Assembly: GCF_027595985.1 (NCBI RefSeq)
Contig: NC_073311.1
Coordinates: 27,245,892 to 27,309,891 of the forward strand
DNA from: Sorex araneus
Taxonomy: Eukaryota > Chordata > Mammalia > Eulipotyphla > Soricidae
Length of the DNA: 64,000 bases
Reading direction: 5' to 3'
Shown piece after piece: positions 12,560 to 25,712 of the stretch. A program made the position numbers and the translations under genes. The notes beneath the pieces are model-generated. The model was given only the letters and a program-made list of their open reading frames with translations, did not search any database and was not told the DNA's origin. Each line of letters opens with the position of its first letter. Within the stretch, counting starts at the first letter, position 1.

Positions 12560-12736
12560 TTCACTTTTTTGGGGGGTCACACCCGGTAATGCACAGGGGG
12601 TTACTCCTGGCTCATACACTCAGGAATTACTCCTGGCGGTGGGTGCTCAGTGGACCATATGGGATGCTGGGAATAGAACCTGGGTCAGCCGCGTGCAAGG
12701 CAAATGCCTTACCCACTGTGCTATCTCTCCAGCCCC
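12560..12736 (-). repeat. Young type-1 shrew SINE with target-site duplication
   Basis: This is close to full length. On the + strand it reads ggtcacacccggtaatgc, ggttactcctggctcatac, gaccatatgggatgctggg, cgcgtgcaaggcaaatgcc and ctatctctccagcccc. The flanks tgcattaa (12548-12555 and 12738-12745) are probably the target-site duplication. Confidence 0.88.
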
Positions 12737-12805
12737 CTGCATTAAATTTTTATTTTGTCAGATTAAGTTGTGCAAGGATGAGTAAAATTTATATTTAATC
12801 TTGTC

Positions 12806-12821
12806 TATATTCATTTTTCTT
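12806..12821. repeat. Target-site duplication, left copy (RPL21 retrocopy)
   Basis: The 16-bp sequence tatattcatttttctt is repeated exactly at 13324-13339 and encloses the RPL21 pseudogene. A perfect duplication of this length is the mark of L1-mediated retroposition. Confidence 0.85.
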
Positions 12822-13323
<502 letters not shown>

Positions 13324-13339
13324 TATATTCATTTTTCTT
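13324..13339. repeat. Target-site duplication, right copy (RPL21 retrocopy)
   Basis: Exact second copy of tatattcatttttctt, directly after the 5' UTR end of the retrocopy. Confidence 0.85.
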
Positions 13340-13777
13340 GAAAAAAGTTTTAGTCCACTCTACACTTGCACACTGTACTATTAACTATCATATTGGATCT
13401 GCTTGTGCCAGGTCTCCAGAAAATGTCGATATTTACATAATTCCTGTAAATTTTCTTCAGATGCTAATTTGGAAAAAATGTAATTTCTAGGGTTCATGTC
13501 TATTTTAGAAAAGCTTAAGGGATGAAACTACTTGTTAATATTATTTCACAAAATAATATGTTCGTGTACTGCACCAACACTCATTCCATTATGTGAGACT
13601 TAATAACATCAGAAATTATGGTAGCATCTAGTTTATTTAGGCTATGAGGGATAAACAGAAAGACAGTATCATAAGTAAATTATAAGAAAATCTAGAAAAA
13701 ACTTGAGAAAATAATTCTTAAAATGATCATGTAGGGGGTATAAGATAACACATATTGGCAGATACATATGGATATAA

Positions 13778-13836
13778 CGTTACTGGCGCCCACTCGAGCA
13801 AATCGAAGATCAATGGGATGACAAGTGATACAAGTG
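13778..13836 (+). mobile_element. Tail-only insertion of the type-2 SINE / long-element 3' end
   Basis: Only the terminal module is present: gttactggcgcccactcgag, then caaatcgaagatcaatggg and two acaagtgat units. It is bracketed by perfect 12-bp duplications, atatggatataa, at 13766-13777 and 13837-13848. This is therefore a true 5'-truncated retrotransposition event and not a deletion remnant. It could derive from the SINE or from the longer element. Confidence 0.85.
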
Positions 13837-14029
13837 ATATGGATATAAATAGAATATTTTATGTCTTTACATACAGATACTATTAAACAGTCATTTTTAT
13901 TAATTTATTATTGTATGGGCTTCCTTTTTATGTAATGGATAATACTTTCAGTCCAAGGCATGCAAAGTCAGATAAGCATCTCTTTGAAAAAATAATTTAA
14001 CTGTATTGCCTTTCTTCATTTTTAAATGG

Positions 14030-14130
14030 AAAGTATTTGTGTCTTGTAGAGTTTTAATGAAGATTGAAAGAGAAAGTGAATGTTGAGTATTAGGACATAG
14101 TGAACGCTTAATCCCTGCTACTTCTTTAAA
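14030..14130 (-). repeat. MIR-like fragment
   Basis: The + strand ends attaggacatagtgaacgc then ttaatccctgct, resembling the minus orientation of the 3' part of MIR (…acatagtaagcgcttaat…). It is ancient and diverged; boundaries are approximate. Confidence 0.45.
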
Positions 14131-14374
14131 GTAACATTTCTAGGAACATTATGAGTACACTGATTTTAGCAAAGGATTGGGGCACAAATGGGTGCTGAGA
14201 AAATAATTGCAAGAACATATAATATACTTAGTTGATGATCTGAGCAATGTAATCACTTTGAAGGAAAAATGTGATCCTGAATTCAAAATAAATTCTTAAA
14301 TATATGCACAATGATGATGGTTTATTTTGCTGGCACACTTTTAAAGGATGATTTTATTTCTCCAATTTGTCTAA

Positions 14375-14530
14375 TTGAGCCAAGGATATGACTCAAGTGT
14401 TAAAGAACATGCCTTGTAAGTTCAAGTACCTGGCTTCAATCTCCAGTGTCTTATGCTTCTCCCCTTAACACCTTTAGGAGGAATTGGTGGCTCTGGAACA
14501 GAGAAGGGAGTGACTCAGCTTGGTGACAAG
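14375..14530 (+). repeat. Diverged tRNA-headed SINE
   Basis: The sequence gagccaaggatatgactcaa, then catgccttgtaagttcaag and ctggcttcaatctccagtg, resembles the tRNA head. The downstream part is degraded. Confidence 0.45.
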
Positions 14531-15604
14531 AAGTTTTCTAATAAAATATCAATTTTCATGAAATTTATCTGTGTAGATAAAATTTTAATATGACTACCAG
14601 GGGCACCAGGAAGATCATTCAAAGGACTCTTGTGCATGACTGGCACACTTGGGCCCCAATGTTAAACCCTCACACTGTGTAATGCCGCTGAGAACTCAGG
14701 TGGCCCTGGTGGCCCCCATAACCACCCAGAATGAGCAGCACTGGCTAGAGTGTCAGTCCCTCAGCAGCAGAGACACCAAGATCCCTTCAACACTACTTGG
14801 CAGCTTTGACTTCTCAAAATATTTCCTAGTTAAAACTAGATTCAAATATTCAAAAACTAGATTCTACTCTAGACATTATATTTTCCCCAGATAGAAACAA
14901 TTAAAATTATGATTTTACAAACAGTTGTGGCCAAGTAAAACTTTTGTGTATCTAATGAAAAGTGGCTTTGTTTATCCCCTTGTTTATTATCTAAAGTGTA
15001 ATGTGTCTGTAAAGAAGTTAGAGCAACATCTCAGAATGATGATTATTATAGTTCAGCAAGATTTTGTATCTAACTGCAAAATTTACATTTTAAGACACTT
15101 TTGGTTATTTTCTAAACCATTAATTATGATCATTTTTTCCTCTTGATCTGAAGTTTTGGGGCAGGAAATATCTGATAAAAGATTTGTTGATTTCAGGAAA
15201 GAGAGAAATTTTCTTTCCTGAAACTTGACAACTAAATAAACCCAGCATTTAATCCAAAGTCAGTAATATTATCATAACCAGAATGGATAGTCAAAATTAC
15301 TGTTATACCAAAAATATTTTTGTAAGGTAGATGGAATTGTCAAATAGATATTTATATTAAAAGTCTAGAAGAGGTAGGCGCACAATAGTTAACAGCTGAT
15401 AATACCTATTTCCAAGATCTGAGAGAATTTAATGAAACTGTCAACAATGATTTCAGGCACAGTTGAATATAACAGTTATTAGTAACCACAGAATAATGTT
15501 TACATGTCTAAATCAGTAGTTAGTTTTATAGCAATGACATTATCCAGAAATAGACAAATTGCATCTGTATTTGTGTGAAGAAACTAGTTATACATATGTC
15601 AGCT

Positions 15605-15665
15605 ACATTTATTTCTTATATATGTGTATATATATGTAAAGTGTATATATATATAATTATATGTA
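15605..15665. repeat. TA/TG-rich simple repeat
   Basis: Runs of tatatgtgtatatatatg and gtgtatatatatataatt within the last LRRIQ1 intron. Impure dinucleotide repeat. Confidence 0.65.
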
Positions 15666-16239
15666 GAAAAATAAGGAGTAGGAGGAGGAGAAACCAAAAC
15701 ATCTAACCACATTTATTTAACATTTTTAAAAGACAGGCTCTACTGTTTGCTCTACTGATAAAAAAAAAAAAGAAATTAAAGCTCATGTTCCTAACTATTA
15801 TACTTGAGTTCTTATCCCATTTTTCTTAAATAAACTTTACTCTTTTATTGTTGTCATTATTGTTGCTGCTTTCAAACCAATTTCTTACACTAGCTAATGT
15901 GGTGCAAAAATAAATGAGTATGGTCAAATGTGAAATGCATTTGTCAAATGAATGAAACTGAAGTGCAATAATATAATAAATCCTCAGGCTAGTCATGTTT
16001 ATTGTTGCCAAATGTCTCCCTGCTAAGAACTAATAAGCATGAAAAGGGATAATGAAAGTTTCCATGAAAAATTTTTGGGAAACCTATCCACAAGTCTTCA
16101 CTATCTGGGAATGTGGAAATAAGTATTTGTTTTATACAAGTTCCATATGAGGACTGTAAAGATGGAATTGTGAGAATAGAGTCAAATGGAAAGCAAGTAC
16201 AGTATGAGTTACTAATATTATTTGGCACATGGATGAAAA

Positions 16240-16320
16240 ATGACATGGAAGCTCTGTTGAAGGACAGAATAGAACAGTGTCTGCTAAATAATAGACACTA
16301 AATAAATGCATGTTGAATTA
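16240..16320 (+). repeat. L2/MIR-type 3' end fragment
   Basis: The pattern gaacagtgtctgctaaataa, then gacactaaataaatgcatg and ttgaatta, resembles the conserved 3' end of ancient L2-type elements. Identity is low. Confidence 0.4.
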
Positions 16321-19300
16321 CTGTGTAAAGAGGAATATTTTTAACTAAAATTTCAGAAACCCCAGATGATTCTAAAAATTTAACTTATATGAATTCAAAA
16401 GGATTTTAGCTAAAATGCACGTTTTCTTCTAGCCATTTATTTTGACAAAATTAGCTAACATAAAAATGATGGTTGAGACAATACTACTAGAAGTTAAAAA
16501 TATATAAGAACTGATGGAAGTTGTGTCAAAGCTGTTTGCATTCAAATTAAAGGTAAAAATATTCTTGTTTTGGCATTTTTGTGCAATTAATATTTAAGTA
16601 CTATATTTATAAACACATGGTTGTAAGTTAATAGTCTCTTGAGGAGAATATTTGAAAAATGGAAATGTTGTAAATGCATATTTCTCAAAATTATAAAAGT
16701 CTTAGGGTATATATGATCTTTAGAACTAGCTGTAGAAATAAGAATTCTTATTCTTAAGAATAATCTTATAGATTATTCCATTTCTCTCTGAACTGTTTGA
16801 TAAGTTATGCCTTTCATTACATCATCAATTTAGAAATTTAAATATTAAATATATGCTACTTATTTTTGAAAATCAAGAAACAACAATAATCAGAGTTCTC
16901 TGGCAAAGATACTAAAGAAGAGTTTCAATAAATTGAAGGGGCCATGTTGCAGAAGGCAACTCTAGCTCTGAAAATATTCACACACAAATTCAGAATTTAC
17001 AGCTAAAAATAATTTAGTAAAAGTTTTTTTCATAAAATGAAAATGATGTCTACAATATAGGTATCAAAAATATATAGAAGCAATACAGTAATTTTAGCAC
17101 CACATTCTAGTCTTCGTATCCATGCAAACACTATCACAAATTATCTTTAAGAAGAAAGAAACACAGTGTATATGTTAATAAAAACTTGGAAAAAATTCTG
17201 CATGTTATAAAGGGACCTCAGATATTCTAAACCATATATATACATATATGTGGTTTGTATTATAAAAGATCAGAAAACAGGCAGACTACCCAAAATCTTA
17301 TATACTATCTATCAAAATTAATTTTTTCACTCTATATTTGCATTAGAATTTATGCTCATAGGAATTTTCTTTCAAAAATAATGTGCATCTGGAGAAATAA
17401 AAAGAATTGTAAAAGGAAAAGAAAACAAAAAGAAAGATGTGCACAGAAAAAAATCATGAGTCATATCTTAATTTTTAAAAAGAAACAATGATTTCAGCAA
17501 CAAACAATACTGTTCATTTTTGTTATGATTGTAAATATAGGTCATTTTTTAATTATCTCTTTAATATTGGGTAAGAAAAATAAGTGTAAATGCCACATTT
17601 AAATGGGATTGCAAGCACAGAAAGGTAATTTTCAATAATAATGGGAACACTTCTGTTTACTGAAAAAAGTTTAAAAATATTTTTAAAACAAACAAAAATC
17701 ACTATTTCTGTTGAAGAAATTCAAATGATATGTGTAAGTTGTTATTTTACTTTTGTACTTGATTTGGGGTTTTAAAGTTATACATGAAGTTGTAGTCAAT
17801 CTATGTAAATTATCTTTATTATACAAGGTTGGACGTAGCCTTATAAAGCGATTGTTATTTGCACACTGTAATATCTAGCTCAACCTCAAACTTGACTCAT
17901 TTACAGCACTTAAATTGATGTAAACGCTTTGCTGCTAAAAATTTGTTATGGTCACTTTCATTAAAATGCTAGATATTTTTTGCTCCATGCTTTACGTATG
18001 CTGTATCTGCTGTTAAGCAATACAATATGGGAAGGAATTTGAAATAATATCTATATCCATACACATAGAGTTGGGTATATCGATGAAAATCCAATGACGT
18101 ATTACTATATACTAAGGAATTTCTATTTTGACCTGCTTTAATAAGGCTCTTTTTTTATACATACCAGGAAAGTTATTCAAAGCATTTTACATATTAAATT
18201 ACTTATCAAAACACAGCATATATAGACCTTGACATTTGTTAAAGAACCAGGGTTTTAACCAAGAAAAAAAATTAAAGAACCAGAACAAATCTTTAGCAGA
18301 ACACAGATTATGTAGCAAAAAGTAACTTATTGAAAAATAGACTTATCAAGACATATTTGGGCACATATATATACATGTACATATATATGCATACATATAA
18401 GACCTACCGTTTGATTTGTATGATCACAAGAAAATATGCAGAGGGACTTTGTTAAGAAACATAAAATCTGTAACAGTAGTGTTTCCAGGTAAAAGAAATT
18501 TTTTAAAGTTCCTTTAATCATAATCTTTTAATTCCAGGAACCCATCAGTAGGTCTAGCTCTAATATCAATTTTTTGAGGCAAAACTCTCTTGCTATTGTA
18601 TTTTTCACATGCATGGATAAGTAATTTTAGAATGATTACACATTGACTGTATTAAATTGCTTCTTTATTTTATTTCTTCATTTATAGAGTAATCATAGGG
18701 CAAAGTAATAACTTTGCAATGAATGGCAATATGTGTTTTTTTTCAGAGATGTGTTGTTTCACTCCAATTTATTTCCTATATATCTAGCTGCTCAAAGAAT
18801 TTATATAACAAAAAGACTTACTGAATGCAATAAAATAAGTTAAATTGATTGTTGCTCAAATTGTTCATTTATATATAGCAAAACAAAATGCTAGCTTTTA
18901 GTCATTCTAAAATAATGTTTTAACTGTTATTATAAATGGTTATTCAATTTAACACTAATTACCTACAGCTTTTTTATTCTACTAAAAATATACTTCAAAA
19001 TAGCTATAAAGCCCTTGTAGTTTCACACAATATGCTTACTAAGTTTTTTGCTGAAGGAATGTGCTAAATAATAGCTTACAAATTGCCTTTTAAATACAAG
19101 ATTTGATTGTGAATAAGCAGAGAAAAACTTAAGGATCCATTAACAACTTCAAAATAATAAAGACAACAGAATAGTATTAGGGAAATAATGTACCATGCAA
19201 CAAGATTACAATCAATACAAAATTCCCTTATAATGTAGAAATTCATTCTGAATGAAAATTTGGTCTATAGAAAATCTGTATTTAAGGCAATTCTGTTTAT

Positions 19301-20929
19301 ATTGAATATTTTAAGAGTATGTGAAATTATTTTTAAATATTTTAATCCTTTGCACTGAAAATACCAGTTATTATTTACCATATGTAACTAAAAACATTTT
19401 AAAACACATTAAATAATGTATCTCTATATCTTGAGCATCATGTAATCAAAAATATTAACCAATAATGAATAATATAATTGGACTTTTTAATACATATTTC
19501 TGCTTATTACCTTGACTAAGATGGCAAGAAACTTAGCTTTCTCGATTAAAACAATGTTAGCCATTTATAGAGACCTCATTTTTTCCTTACATTTTTTAAT
19601 CTTAAATAAATATTACTGAATTCTATATCCCAGTTGCTCTGCTTTTCTCAGGCCACTTGCTACCCAAGACTCAGCAATTACACATAGTCCTCTTATAAAT
19701 ACATTCTTGCTCCCTCCAATCTATTCATCGATTATATATCTAGATATTAAAATTTCTGAACAAGGTGAGGGTTTCCTGTTAGATCATTTTTTTTTGTTTT
19801 AAGATAGTATAGACCATTCCATTTTGTCATTTGAGGAAATATCCTATGTAGGAAGAAGAAGAAGAAAAGGTTTAAAGACATGTTATGCCACCAGTTTATC
19901 ATTGGAATCGTAGAATACTTATGCATGAGTAATATTCCTGATGACTTAAAAAGTCCTGCAGTTTAGCAAAGGAAGTGGCTTGACTGAACATAAATCTGGC
20001 TTGCACATGGCAGCCAGTTCCATTTGGCATCCTTTTTAGTAGTTAATCTGCTGAGGGTTGCTTTCCTGGGTGCCAGCTGTGAGGCTCTCTAAACTCTGAG
20101 CTGTGCTCTAACACCATTATAGAATTGTGCCTATAAGCCATAGATCTTACCATCTTAACAGATCTCTATGGCTAGTGTATCCTTTCTTAAAGGAACCAGT
20201 TTTAGTTTATTACCCCGACTTTCAGTCATATTCTCTTGGAAACATAATTGAAAGGAAAATATGCTCCCCTTTATGAAGGTTCACTAATTATTTTAGTATT
20301 TTCCTTATTTCTGTTGTAATGCTAAAAATAAAACGGCAAGCATGTTTAAAGAAATTTTAAACATGAACTATCATCATCAACATTCACCACCATATTACAC
20401 CAAATTTAAAATGGTATCAAAGTCTAACAGATGGCCTAATGCCACCTAGCTCTTCTATTTGGATATATATTTTTAATATTTTAGGAGAAATAGGTATTTG
20501 TAAACTTATTTAAGCCAAAAGACATCACAACAGAGTAACATGATCAGAAGCTTTGCCTCCAGCCAGTACAGAGGGAACTCTGGAATTCCTCATGCTGCTG
20601 CTTTCAAACCTTTCCCCACAGACAGCCCTGTGCACTTTTCTTTTAATCCTCAGGAGATTTAAAGCAGATGATCATAATTTTTTAATAGTATTCCTGATAC
20701 AGCATCTCAGAGTCTTGTGCAGTAACACATTCCTAATCCAGCCTAGTCCTGCAGCTACTATTTCTTTTTAACTTCTAACAATTTTGTTGGTTTTCTCTGG
20801 TTAACATGTAATATATTACATACAAATTATAATTATTTCCATTCTATGCCACCTGTCTAGGAAACACACTAACAAAACTTAACACCACTGCAGTCTAATC
20901 AGAAAGGCAAACCGATCCAGGACTGTGTA

Positions 20930-21005
20930 ATGCACACATTATTTCCCTCATTTATAGAACTAAGGCTCAGGAAGGTTACAACCTGCCTGAAGTTAGATCT
21001 ATGTA
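20930..21005 (+). repeat. MIR fragment
   Basis: The stretch ttatttccctcatttataga, then actaaggctcaggaaggtta and caacctgcctgaagttag, matches the conserved MIR core (cattttacagatgag…gaggcacagag…gttaag…gcccaaggt). Confidence 0.6.
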
Positions 21006-21084
21006 GATATTTTTTTCAGAGCCCTTGTATTATTTTTAGTTTCTAGATTTAGCATGTCTTCCCTTGTGTTCGAAAAACAAAATG

Positions 21085-21237
21085 CTGTTTTATTTAGCAA
21101 AACCCGGTAGGGCTCTAAGGCTTACTCCCGGGTTTGAGCTCAAAGATCACTCCTGGAGGGTTTAGAACTATATAGGGTCAGGAGATAGAACCCAAGTCAG
21201 AGGTGTGCAAGGCAAGCTGTGATATCATTTGGACCTG
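21085..21237 (-). repeat. Diverged type-1 shrew SINE
   Basis: The + strand reads aaacccggtagggctctaag, gcttactcccgggtttgagc, gatcactcctggaggg, then gtgtgcaaggcaagctgtg and a degraded head. It lies about 400 bp upstream of the LRRIQ1 terminal exon. Confidence 0.65.
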
Positions 21238-21648
21238 TTTTTCCTTTTATATAAGGTTTGTTTGCTTTTTTTTTCTGAGATAAGAATAACACAGTATTTT
21301 TAAAATCAATTTTACCAATTTAAACAATTATAAATTTAAACAATTAGATACACTGAAAACATAAACAAATTTAAATATTTCTTAACTAAGCTATCTTAAA
21401 GTCTTAAAAGACCAGGAACATTTTAATTACACTTGTATATACTTTATATCTATGTTATTTCTGGTGGGTTTTATTTATTTAAAATATTTTCATGCAAACA
21501 AAAGAGAAACCCAGTGAAGACAGTTTTTAAAACTTGCAGATCATAGACTTCTAAACTGTATGTTCTTAACAAACATATTTGGCACTTAAAAATATAACTT
21601 TATTTGCATTATATTCAATGAAAATATATATTTAATATCACTGTCTAG

Positions 21649-21791
21649 GTTTTTCAATTAAGGGAGTTCTTGCACCAAAGATTACAAATACAAGACGAAC
21701 TCAGAAAGAACGTATATCATTTCGTGACAATCCTGTTCAGCTCAGTGGTGGATGGGGAAGTGGCAAAAGGATGACGAAAACGTCAAACTAA
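21649..21791 (+). CDS. LRRIQ1: LRRIQ1 terminal coding exon
   Basis: The acceptor ctgtctag ends at 21648. With the one base carried over from 3262, the frame reads S-FSIKGVLAPKITNTRRTQKE, then RISFRDNPVQLSGGWGSGKR, then MTKTSN and TAA at 21789-21791. This fits the C-terminus of LRRIQ1, and the frame is open only when this acceptor is used. A closer AG at 21661-21662 would put the joined frame into an early stop. The tail is basic, rich in Arg and Lys, with no recognisable domain. The 3' UTR follows directly. Gene identity comes from recognition of the C-terminal sequence plus synteny with ALX1; I could not align it. Confidence 0.82.
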
Positions 21792-22515
21792 TCCATCAAG
21801 CTCCAGCATTCCAAACATATGACAAACCATTTCTTTCTAAGAAATCTGTGGCTATATAATCATGTTTCCAATTGGGTACAAAGTCTTATGCTACTATTAT
21901 TTCATTTATACAATATAATTTCATGTTATATTTATTTCTCAATTTTACTTTCTGGAGACATTATCCTTATTTCCCATCTGTAAAATATAGCTCTGCAGTT
22001 TGTTTATATGATATGCCTTCCAGAAAATTAATCATTGAAATATTGGAATGGAATTTGCTTATCCAATTTTTGGTTTAAAATGTTATGATGTACTAAAGAT
22101 GCTTTTGTTAACAATAATAATTGTAATACCATAGGTACAGTATAAAAGAATATAGTTTTATTGCTTAATGTAGATTAATGAATAATTAATTTTACTTGGT
22201 TATACTATTATAATTGGATATTCAAAGTTTAAGTTATGTGTATAAAGTCAAAATAGACAATGAAATTGACCTTTTAAAAAATTCTAAAATGTAGAGCTAT
22301 TATATGAAAATTGTTGAAAATTGAATATAAATTTAATAATTGTATCTGTAAATGTAAATTTCATGTAATACATATGTTATTTGTATTATAAAAGGTGGAT
22401 GCAGTTCTGATTTATTGTTGGATTTTGGTCTATTGTTACTCTACTAATTCAAAAATATTCTTTTACTTTTTGTTATCATCCTATAAAATTATCAATAAAA
22501 TTTTTTCAAAGCTCA
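21792..22515 (+). other. LRRIQ1: LRRIQ1 3' untranslated region (inferred)
   Basis: This is AT-rich sequence after the TAA, ending about 15-20 bases after an AATAAA at 22494-22499. No repeat is recognisable within it, which fits a transcribed UTR. The real cleavage point is unproven. Confidence 0.5.
22494..22499 (+). terminator. LRRIQ1: Candidate polyadenylation signal of LRRIQ1
   Basis: A canonical AATAAA about 700 bp after the LRRIQ1 stop, followed by a T-run (tttttt at 22501-22506). It is the first canonical hexamer I found downstream of the stop. Confidence 0.55.
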
Positions 22516-23854
22516 GTCTAATGCTATCAATATCTATTTTCTAAAATTATGATCAGCTTTATTAATCTCTTACTAGTGTTATGATTAATAGTCTGTGATA
22601 TCTTGTGCAGAAGTTTTTCCTTATAGTTTATGCCCCACAGGCTCTATTAATTTTCTGTCTCTGGAGTGTCTGTTGCAAAGCTAAGTTCTCTAGTGACTCC
22701 AATATGTTACTTTATAATAGATTCCAGTAACTTTTGTTGGTCTTCATATTTATTTCTTTCTAAACTTTTCCCATCCCTTATTGAAATATTTCACCTAGAA
22801 GTGACTAAGCTGGAGAGGGGCATTTATTTAGTTTGTACTCCCCTTCTTACTTTTAGAGTCCTATTACATTTTAAAGCTGTAAATCTCTTTTAACTTTTTG
22901 AGATAGGAATGTTAATGAGCCTTGAGTTGTCAATCAATAAAGAAAACATAGATTCATATGTTGTGGCCTAGAAATGGAGCTTTGGAACATAAGCTCCATG
23001 TGTAGCTGCTTATGAACATGCTGTTATGTCATCCTTTAACTAACAGCATCCACAAACCAACATAATGTAATGATGGAAAATATTTTATCTCAGCTTATTG
23101 TGGACCCTGCAGGAGAAAACCACAATAAAGTAGATATTGATGGGGTTTTATGGTTCATATGCTCAAATCAATGAAGTGGAAAGGCTAGTAAGAGAAATGA
23201 AATGCTTATGATTATACTGTGTTAGTGCCTAAAAATAACTTTTAAGTTATAGTTTCCTTATACTACAATCTATAACTTTCATAAAATTAATCTGTAAGAG
23301 GATGATGGATGCTGATGCATTAAATTTGTACATAATACTTGGAATGTCAATAAAATTGAGTAACATGTTGCTAACTTGGTTGGTCTTTGAGTATTTTTTC
23401 AGTAATAAAAAGAGAGATAATTTAAAAAAAAGAAGAGATAATTTTAAAATATTTCCAAAGCTCATACATCAAATTTAACACTAGTTAATTTCATCAAAAT
23501 GAAATGTTTGATTTTAAATTGAATCCGTTGCATTTAATATATTTTCATTTTAATCTAAAAATTCATAATTAAAAATTTGCATATAGTTTGTTTTCTGTAA
23601 GAAATCAAAAAGGCATAGTTTTTTTCCTTCTTTCCTTAGAGAAGCATGAGGCAAATATTTGTCTTGGGGATTTTAGCAAAGGAAAATATGAGTCCATACT
23701 ATCACTTTGTTGACACTGAATTTGGGATTGTCAGTAATGGGATTGGACAGTGCTACTACTACTCAACTGTAGACCCAAATTAGCATTTTGTTTTTATCTT
23801 AAAGCTTATACCTTCAAAACCATTGCCAACTCTGTTTTTTGTTTGATTGCTTCT

Positions 23855-24023
23855 TTGGTTTTTTTGAGGACTATGCCTGCAGTGCTCAGGTTTACTCCCG
23901 TCTCAGTGCTCAGAGATCACTGCTGGTGTTGTTCAGGGGACCATATGTGGTGCTGGGGATCAAACCCAGGTTGGCTGAATAAAAAGCAACTGCCCTGCCT
24001 ACTGTTCTATCTCACTGACTCCC
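23855..24023 (-). repeat. Type-1 shrew SINE
   Basis: The + strand reads cagtgctcaggtttactccc, cagtgctcagagatcactgc, gaccatatgtggtgctgggg, gatcaaacccaggttggctg and ends ctatctcactgactccc. Confidence 0.8.
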
Positions 24024-24990
24024 AACTAAGTTCTTAACTTCTTACTGGTCTCCTTCCTAAAGTATTTTTGTAAACAATATCACTCACATCCCTACTAGGC
24101 AAAGTGAATCACTGATCATAAAAAGGCAGATGTATCAGTTGGGGGGTTGAAAATTGCATAATATCTTGATATGATAGTTGATTACATTGTTGTAAAATAA
24201 CCACTTCCCAAGGTCCAGTCTTCCAACATCTTTAAGCACCTAAAGCATTATAGGAATATAGATACATAGATGTTTCAGGCAACAAAGCTTTATTGTGCTT
24301 ATAAATTAATAAGAGATTCTGCACTTATATTTAAAAACAGAGTAATATACTAAGACCAAAGTATTGTTCTAGGCACTGTTTTTTTTTTTTAGAGGCAAAT
24401 GAGAGGATATACCAGGAATCTGGAGAATTATGTTTGACTTTTCCTGTTTTGGAGAAACCCACAAACCCACAATAAGAACATGTTGGTGGACAAAGATAGA
24501 AATTAAAATATTACTGAAATAAAATTAAAAATTGCCAATAAGTAGTAAGGTTGTAACATATCTTTATCTAATTTTAAATCCTCACATCAGCGTAATAAAC
24601 TATAGTTCTTATATTTCTTTATTATGCTGTTATTAAATCAGTTTTTCCCAAGATCTTCTCAGTTGTTCATAATTTACATAAATTTTGTAATTTATTTTTA
24701 CAAACTATGGGTACACTGATCCAAAATACAAAGTAATAAAATTTTAAATGTAAAATATATTTTGATGGTACTTTACTGATCATATGCTCTAGTTAAAGTT
24801 GCTATAATCAGCTTCTTATAACTTCTTATGAAATATTTTCATTATGCATTTTAAAATAGCTTTCACTTATAGATATTTTAAATGTCAGTAACATTTTTCA
24901 TTATATGTTGTTTTCATCATTATTGAAGGTAAGAAAAATTATGCATTTAGATTTATAGTTTGTTTAAGGTAGAGAGAAAATTGAGTTTTC

Positions 24991-25007
24991 AAAATAATTG
25001 TGTTATA
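24991..25007. repeat. Target-site duplication, left copy (L1 insertion)
   Basis: The 17-base aaaataattgtgttata recurs exactly at 25329-25345. The first As overlap the poly(A) tail, so the true length may be a few bases shorter. Confidence 0.8.
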
Positions 25008-25328
25008 TTCTCAGCAATGGAGAGCCATCAAATGCTTCCTTGACAGTGGGACTGTCTTTTCTTTTTTGGGGGGAAACCCTAGCAACAATAGTGAATTATG
25101 TGTTGAAACATGGACTGTAACCAAGATAAAGCGTAAACAAAGTGAAACTTATCACTTACAAGGGCGGGGACTGGGGGGGCGGGAGGGGGCGGGAGGTATA
25201 ATGGGGTGGTTAGTGATGGAATATGGGCACGGGTGAAGGGAAGGGTGTTTGAGTATTGTATAACTGACATAATCCTGAGAACTATGTAACCCTCCACATG
25301 GTGATTCAATAAAATTTAAATTTAAAAA
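25008..25328 (+). mobile_element. 5'-truncated L1 (LINE-1) 3' end, young copy
   Basis: About 320 bp in + orientation. It holds L1 3' UTR-like sequence with a G-rich tract at 25162-25196, then gagaactatgtaaccctcc, ggtgattcaataaaattt (AATAAA at 25308-25313) and an A-rich tail, inside a 17-bp target-site duplication. No reverse-transcriptase coding sequence remains. A G-rich polypurine tract is a known feature of mammalian L1 3' UTRs. The short open frames here are not genes. Confidence 0.8.
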
Positions 25329-25712
25329 AAAATAATTGTGTTATAGATTTAGAGGGAGACTGCACCCATACTTTTTAAAAATTTCTAATTCATTACTAAT
25401 AGGAGATGTATTTATATTAAATTTAGGGTAAATAATTTCAGCTATCTATATGTTGCTGTCTTGATGATTCTGAGATTCACAAAAAGGCTATTTTCAATAG
25501 AAAATAACTTCTAATATCAATCTGTGTGATCCATAACATTAGTCATTAACTACATTTGACCACATATATATACTTTGATATAATTATAAAACATAATTGT
25601 ATTATAATTAACTTGAATTTATATATTATATAAGTGAAAAATAAATCCCTTATTTGAAGCATGTACATAAAGTAAGGAATATAAAATTTCCCATTATAGA
25701 AGTCAGCTAGGA

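Noticed and set aside
21663-21791. LRRIQ1 last exon starting at the nearer AG (21661-21662)
   Set aside because: With one base carried from 3262 this acceptor gives a frame that stops early; the AG at 21647-21648 gives an open frame with SFSIK before the conserved tail.
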